Shown here: positions 15,524 to 19,708 of the stretch, piece after piece
Layout of the letters: every line of letters begins with the position of its first letter
Position numbering within the stretch: position 1 is the first letter of the stretch
DNA from: Clostridia bacterium
GTDB taxonomy: Bacteria > Bacillota_A > Clostridia > Christensenellales > Aristaeellaceae
Assembly: GCA_017481185.1 (NCBI GenBank)
Contig: JAFUPO010000046.1
Coordinates: 1 to 19,708, forward strand
Reading direction: 5' to 3'
Length of the DNA stretch: 19,708 nucleotides
Translations under genes and position numbers: made by a program
The notes under the pieces: generated by a model
The model's database searches: none
The model's input: only the letters and a program-made list of their open reading frames with translations
Told to the model about the DNA's origin: nothing

Positions 15524-18448
15524 ATGTCCACGATCAAAGTTTCGGTGATCCTTCCGGTATACAATGCCGAGCGTTTTATCGGCCAGTGCCTAGAAAGCAT
15601 ACTGCAGCAGCAGGATCAAGCGCTGGAATTCATTTTTGTTGATGATGAGTCCACAGACCGATCGGTAGAAATCATCCGACAATATCAGGAGAAAGATTAC
15701 CGCATCCATCTGTTGATGCAGCCTCACGGAAACGCAGGCGTTGCCAGAAACAGGGGACTGGCACAGGCCAAAGGTGAATATGTTCACTTTATGGACAGCG
15801 ATGACTGGTTGATGCCTGACGTTTATACGGATTGGTATGATTTTGCCTGCAAAACCCGTGCGGACGTCTGTAAAGCATTTTATTACCGTTATAATATGCA
15901 AACAGGCGTCACCGAACAGAGAGGCACTTCTCCGGATAAGAATCGTTTATTCATCAGCAATCTGCGCACAAGCCCTCAGCATTTCTTTTCCAGCCCGGTA
16001 GTGCCCTGGGATAAGCTGTACAACAGGGATTTTCTTATAAGGAATCATCTGCAGTTTGATGACCTTCTCTGCCGTAATGATAGAGGTTTCTATTTTGAAA
16101 TGCTGCTCTATGCAGGACGAATCGCCATTTATCCCAAAGAAGTGTTGACATATCGGATCGGCAATTCGGATCAGTTGAGCAGTACAAAAAGCTTTGATAA
16201 TTTTGATTGCTGTTTCAAATCTTTCGATAGGATTTGGCCTCTCTATAACCTGGAAAAGGATCAAATCAAGCAACTACTTATTAAGGCAACTGTGCTGGAT
16301 TTCAAACACTTTTATGATTTGGCAGTGGGAGAAAAACGGCAGCGGATGCATAAACAGTTGCGGGATTATATGATGACCATGGATTTCGGCTGCTTTGGTC
16401 AAAAGCTGACTGAGCAGAGCTGGTTTGAATTCTATGCGGATATCTGTGGTCTCCCCAAATTGACAAACGAACCCAAACATGAATCAGACAATCATCTCAT
16501 AAAGCAATTGCAAAAAGAGCTAAATGCCCAGAAGGCTATCAACAACCAGCTTAAACACGATTTAGCTTTGATAACTGGTAGCAAGTCATTTCGAATTGGC
16601 AGGATGGCAACCTATCCGGTGCGAAAATTCCGCAGTATGCTGCGCTATAAAAAGACGCATACGCTGGGCGAAACCATCGCGTATGGGAAAAAGAGCATTG
16701 CGCACACGCTGCATCTTGCTCCCAAAGCGCAGAATATTTCTGTTGTTCCGTCAAAGCCCGTGATCGATATGGGAATTCAATCGCCAACGCGAAGCCCTAG
16801 AGTGATCGTTTCACTGACAAGCTTCCCTGCGCGAATTGGCACGGTGCATCATACGATCGAAACACTGCTTAGGCAGACCTTCCGACCAGATATGGTGATT
16901 CTTTGGTTGGCAGAAGATCAATTTCCCCAAAGAGAGGCAGATCTTCCTGCGGAACTGCTTCGCTTAAAGGGGTTTGGTTTAAACATCGATTGGTGTGAGG
17001 ACCTTCGTTCCTATAAAAAGCTGATTCCTGCACTGCGCAAGTATCCGGAGGATATCATCGTTACGGTAGATGATGACGCATATTATCAAGAGAATTGGCT
17101 GGAGCTTCTCTATCGCTCATTTGACGAATCCCAACGGGTAGGTAAGCAGAGGATCCATTGTCATCGCGTGACCAAGTTTTATAAAGACGCCTTGGGGGAT
17201 TGGAAAATCATCCCGGCCTCTAAAGAAACCTATAAACGTCCGAATTATCTGCATAAGTTGACGGGTCTCGGCGGTGTTCTTTATCCTCCTCACAGCCTGC
17301 ATCCGGATGTGCTGGACACAGAACTGTTTGCCCATTTAGCTCCAACGAACGATGATATTTGGTTCTGGCTGATGGCGATCCGCAATGGAACACGCATCAA
17401 AGCGGTGGATGGAAGCCAGCCTACGCCGTCATTGATCAAGGGTACTCAAAAGATGTCTCTAATGTCTATCAATGACAAGGGAGAGCAGCTGTTCTGGAAG
17501 GATTTTCAGCGGGTCGTTGCGCATTATCCCGACGTACAGAAAAAGCTGGAAAGAGAATGGGAGTTGCTGTATCCGTTGCGCCATTCGCCCAGGTACTATG
17601 CTCAGCTTAAAGAGTCTGATTATAGCAAAGAATTGGAAAACTATTATGCGCTGGTTACCGGAAACGACATTGATCTTGATCAGCCCAGAACCTTCAATGA
17701 AAAAATCACATGGCTTAAGGTCTTTGGAGCAACGCCTGAAAAGACGCTGCTGGCAGACAAATATCTTGTCCGCGACTGGATTAGCGATAAAATCGGCAGC
17801 GAATATCTGATCCCTCTGGTTGGCGTATGGGATCATGCTGACGAGATCGATTTTAATGCGCTGCCGGACAGCTTTGTTCTCAAAGGCAACCATGGCAGCG
17901 GCTGGAACATCATCGTTCGCGATAAACATGATCTGGATTGGGAAGCAACCAAGCATACCATGGAGCAGTGGATGGCCAGCAATTATGCCTATCAGGGCCT
18001 TGAAATGCATTATCGCGATATTCCGCCGAAAATCATTGCAGAACAAATGCTGGTAAATCCCGACGGCGATGATGACCTTCGCGATTATAAGTTTCTTTGC
18101 TTTGGGGGCAAAGTGTACTATGTATGGGTCGATACAAGCAGATACACATCCCATTGCCGTGATGTGTTTGACCTTGAGTGGAATCGGCTGCCTGTACGGT
18201 TGGAGTATCCAAACGCTGAATCAATTCCTCAAAAGCCCAAGAATTTTGAAGCAATGGTGCGGCTGGCGGAAAAGCTATGTGAGGATTTTGCATTTGTGCG
18301 CGTAGATTTCTACGATGTGGGCGGGAAAATTTATTTTGGAGAAATGACCTTTACCTCAGGAAACGGACGAGAACAGTTTATTCCGCCTGAATACAATCTA
18401 ATTTGGGGCGATTTGATTAAGCTGCAGGAACAACGGATTCAAACCTGA
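15524..18448 (+). CDS. three-domain protein: GT2, second GT-A-like domain, TupA-type ATP-grasp
   Basis: A 974-residue fusion. Domain 1 (about 1-235) is a GT2 enzyme: VSVILPVYNAERF, VDDESTD (39-45) and MDSDDW (90-95). A short coiled-coil-like segment (322-350) and a basic linker follow. Domain 2 (about 424-660) starts VIVSLTSFPARIG and has TVDDDAYY (514-521), a GT-A-like fold seen in capsule loci. Domain 3 (about 690-970) shows the TupA-like ATP-grasp pattern: RTFNEKITWLK (722-732), LADKYLVRDW (743-752), EYLIPLVGVWD (760-770), FVLKGNHGSGWN (784-795), FVRVDFY (924-930) and the metal-binding GEMTFTSGNG (939-948). TupA of teichuronopeptide synthesis gives the family its name; such ATP-grasps are thought to form amide or peptide bonds. 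The ATG at 15524 has GGAGGT (15511-15516) seven bases before it; an earlier in-frame ATG at 15476 lies inside the previous gene. Being last in an operon with ugd, it may couple sugar transfer to amino-acid substitution of a uronic acid; this is inference. Confidence 0.88.
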   Translation: MSTIKVSVILPVYNAERFIGQCLESILQQQDQALEFIFVDDESTDRSVEIIRQYQEKDYRIHLLMQPHGNAGVARNRGLAQAKGEYVHFMDSDDWLMPDVYTDWYDFACKTRADVCKAFYYRYNMQTGVTEQRGTSPDKNRLFISNLRTSPQHFFSSPVVPWDKLYNRDFLIRNHLQFDDLLCRNDRGFYFEMLLYAGRIAIYPKEVLTYRIGNSDQLSSTKSFDNFDCCFKSFDRIWPLYNLEKDQIKQLLIKATVLDFKHFYDLAVGEKRQRMHKQLRDYMMTMDFGCFGQKLTEQSWFEFYADICGLPKLTNEPKHESDNHLIKQLQKELNAQKAINNQLKHDLALITGSKSFRIGRMATYPVRKFRSMLRYKKTHTLGETIAYGKKSIAHTLHLAPKAQNISVVPSKPVIDMGIQSPTRSPRVIVSLTSFPARIGTVHHTIETLLRQTFRPDMVILWLAEDQFPQREADLPAELLRLKGFGLNIDWCEDLRSYKKLIPALRKYPEDIIVTVDDDAYYQENWLELLYRSFDESQRVGKQRIHCHRVTKFYKDALGDWKIIPASKETYKRPNYLHKLTGLGGVLYPPHSLHPDVLDTELFAHLAPTNDDIWFWLMAIRNGTRIKAVDGSQPTPSLIKGTQKMSLMSINDKGEQLFWKDFQRVVAHYPDVQKKLEREWELLYPLRHSPRYYAQLKESDYSKELENYYALVTGNDIDLDQPRTFNEKITWLKVFGATPEKTLLADKYLVRDWISDKIGSEYLIPLVGVWDHADEIDFNALPDSFVLKGNHGSGWNIIVRDKHDLDWEATKHTMEQWMASNYAYQGLEMHYRDIPPKIIAEQMLVNPDGDDDLRDYKFLCFGGKVYYVWVDTSRYTSHCRDVFDLEWNRLPVRLEYPNAESIPQKPKNFEAMVRLAEKLCEDFAFVRVDFYDVGGKIYFGEMTFTSGNGREQFIPPEYNLIWGDLIKLQEQRIQT

Positions 18449-18509
18449 TCGCAAACGCTGGGACGCTCACCAAAAGCAATTTCTGCAAGCTTGAGGATCC
18501 GGTTTGCGC

Positions 18510-18552
18510 AAGGCGGTTCATCTCCAACGGAGGTGAGCCGCTTTGCTTTGTT
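18510..18552 (+). terminator. Rho-independent terminator of the polysaccharide operon
   Basis: AAGGCGGTTCATCTCC (18510-18525) pairs with GGAGGTGAGCCGCTTT (18529-18544) over 16 positions with three G-U pairs, around a 3-nt AAC loop, followed by TTTGCTTTGTT. It lies about 60 nt after the stop of the ATP-grasp fusion gene. It is the only strong terminator on this strand between the inverton and the T-box unit. Confidence 0.88.
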
Positions 18553-18678
18553 GATTCTGTTAAAAGCGGCGAATAGCGAGCTTTTTTGCCGCCCCCGAAT
18601 GCAGCTCTCTTAGGGCTAAACTAAAAATCAAACTATTACATCTCCCTGAGCAGGCCCTCAAGCCCGCCAAGAATTTTC

Positions 18679-18707
18679 TTGACAAGTGTATACAATGTTG
18701 CTAAAAT
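18679..18707 (+). promoter_or_regulatory. sigma-A-type promoter of the T-box/trpX unit
   Basis: A perfect -35 TTGACA (18679-18684), a 17-nt spacer and -10 TAAAAT (18702-18707, 5 of 6 consensus bases). The start site is predicted near 18714, just upstream of the T-box leader. The preceding stretch 18553-18678 shows nothing else that I can support. Confidence 0.88.
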
Positions 18708-18713
18708 AAATCC

Positions 18714-18980
18714 TGTTCATATGAAATGCGTTTGAGCCGAAAGAGTAGGGCCAAGGAAAGGCTTGAGAGAGTTGCCGGTGGGTGCAAGGCAATAGCCAAG
18801 TAGCTGGTTTGAAGTTCATTCGGCGAGCAGTGTGCTGAACCCTTTAGTAGGTACAACGGGGGCGACCGTTACATCGCAAAGACTTTTAAGCCTTACAAAG
18901 GTCCTGGCCGCAAGGTCAGGTACGAAAGCAGAGTGGTACCGCGTATTTTACGCCCCTGTTTAGTCAGGGGCGTTTTTATT
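18714..18980 (+). promoter_or_regulatory. T-box riboswitch leader, probably tryptophan-specific
   Basis: The conserved T-box AGAGTGGTACCGCG is at 18930-18943. Stem I is recognisable: base pairing GCCGAA (18736-18741) with TTCGGC (18819-18824), the distal AGAGAG-TTGCC-GGTGGGTGCAA-GGCAA region (18766-18792), and GGCT/AGCC (18760-18763 with 18794-18797). A terminator follows: ACGCCCCTG (18950-18958) with CAGGGGCGT (18965-18973) and a T run. T-boxes sense uncharged tRNA and then allow readthrough. TGG at 18805-18807 on the 3' side of Stem I could be the specifier codon, which agrees with the TrpX-like product downstream, but my placement of the specifier loop is tentative. Together with the promoter and operon terminator this explains the 593-nt gap between genes. 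Confidence 0.93.
18950..18980 (+). terminator. T-box-controlled terminator
   Basis: Stem ACGCCCCTG/CAGGGGCGT (18950-18958 and 18965-18973) with a TTTAGT loop and a T run from 18973 to 18977. It overlaps the region just after the T-box motif and is the switchable terminator of the leader. Confidence 0.93.
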
Positions 18981-19041
18981 TGGATTTTGCCAGCCTCAGC
19001 GCGCGAGGCTGACGAATAGATACGAAGGGAGAAAACGACTT

Positions 19042-19708
19042 ATGAAAAAGATCCTCGCTATCCTCAGCTGTCTGATCCTCACCCTGGGTTTGGCCCTGCC
19101 TGCCTGCGCGGCGCAGTACACCATTGGTATCTGCCAATTGATGCCCCACGTGGCTCTGGACGATGCTTCTCAGGGCTTTATGGATGCTATCGACGAAGCG
19201 ATGGGCGAAGGCACGGTAGAGTTTTTGTATCAGAATGGCCAGGGCGATTCCGTTACCTGCACGGCTATCGTGAACGACTTTGTGGTGAAAAAGGTGGATA
19301 TGATCCTGGGCAATGCCACCGCCGCTGTGGAAGCTGCCGCCAATGCCACCATGACCATCCCCGTTCTGGGCACCTCTGTGACCGAGTATGGCGCAGCCCT
19401 GCATATCGATGATTTTGACGGCCTGGTGGGCGGCAACATCTCCGGCACCAGCGACCTGGCGCCTCTGGATGAGCAGGCCAAGATGATCCTCAGCCTCTTC
19501 CCCGAGGCGAAAAAGGTCGGCCTTTTGTACTGCTCTGCCGAGCCCAACTCCGCCTATCAGGTAAAAAAGGTTCAGGAATACCTGGAGGCTGAGGGCGTTA
19601 CCTGCACCCCCTTCCCCTTTGCTGATTCCAACGACGTGGTGGCTGTTTCCACCGCTGCCGCCGCTGCCTCCGATGTGATTTATATCCCCACCGATAACAC
19701 GGCCGCCA
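19042..19708 (+). CDS. trpX: TrpX-like ABC substrate-binding protein (partial, runs off right edge)
   Basis: An open frame of 222 codons continues past the right edge. A signal peptide (MKKILAILSCLILTLGLALP) ends in ACAA, where either Cys22 lipidation (weak lipobox LPAC) or cleavage at an Ala-X-Ala site is possible. The mature part, QYTIGICQLMPHVALDDASQ, followed by GTVEFLYQNGQGD, ILGNATAAVEAA, IPVLGTSVTEYG and KKVGLLYCSAEPNS, matches the ABC_sub_bind family that includes TrpX, the receptor of the TrpXYZ importer. AAGGGAG (19025-19031) precedes the ATG. The T-box leader directly upstream, with a candidate UGG specifier, supports tryptophan as ligand; relatives of this family bind other amino acids, so the symbol is provisional. 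Confidence 0.85.
   Translation, partial: MKKILAILSCLILTLGLALPACAAQYTIGICQLMPHVALDDASQGFMDAIDEAMGEGTVEFLYQNGQGDSVTCTAIVNDFVVKKVDMILGNATAAVEAAANATMTIPVLGTSVTEYGAALHIDDFDGLVGGNISGTSDLAPLDEQAKMILSLFPEAKKVGLLYCSAEPNSAYQVKKVQEYLEAEGVTCTPFPFADSNDVVAVSTAAAAASDVIYIPTDNTAA

Overview
The window looks like a chromosomal segment from a moderately GC-rich Bacillota/Clostridia-type bacterium, possibly a gut commensal. This rests on strong GGAGG-type ribosome binding sites, a T-box leader, a TrpX-type binding protein, CUT1-type ABC sugar uptake coupled to a GH94 phosphorylase, and an ABC-exported surface polysaccharide locus. No phage, plasmid, CRISPR, tRNA or rRNA genes were seen.

Region 1 (1-6237) is a beta-glucan oligosaccharide operon. 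It holds the C-terminus of a sugar-binding lipoprotein-type protein, an intercistronic terminator-like hairpin, two CUT1 permeases, a cellobiose-phosphorylase-like GH94 enzyme and a GH1 beta-glucosidase, closed by a strong bidirectional terminator. Cellobiose or cellodextrins would be imported unphosphorylated, then split phosphorolytically (GH94) or hydrolytically (GH1) in the cytoplasm.

Region 2 (6356-9543) is the most interesting part. A complete tyrosine recombinase is followed by a 211-bp invertible-element candidate: two perfect 27-bp inverted repeats (7201-7227 and 7385-7411) flanking 157 bp. A good sigma-A promoter lies inside, and in this assembly it points LEFT, away from the downstream operon (predicted OFF state). 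Next comes a 700-aa superfamily-2 helicase with four C-terminal helicase-associated (HA) repeats.

Region 3 (9596-18448) continues in the same direction with short gaps and no visible terminator: an ABC polysaccharide exporter (permease and ATPase), a GT2 glycosyltransferase, UDP-glucose 6-dehydrogenase, a 711-aa tandem GT2 protein, and a 974-aa protein joining GT2, a second GT-A-like domain and a TupA-type ATP-grasp domain. A strong terminator at 18510-18552 closes it. My reading is that recombinase, promoter inverton and HA-helicase form a phase-variation module that switches an about 11-kb operon for an exported uronic-acid-containing, possibly amide-substituted, surface polymer. The helicase, as first gene, may have a regulatory or transcription-elongation role; that last part is inference.

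Region 4 (18679-19708) is a separate transcription unit: a near-consensus promoter, a T-box riboswitch with its own terminator, and the start of a TrpX-like ABC substrate-binding protein that runs off the right edge.
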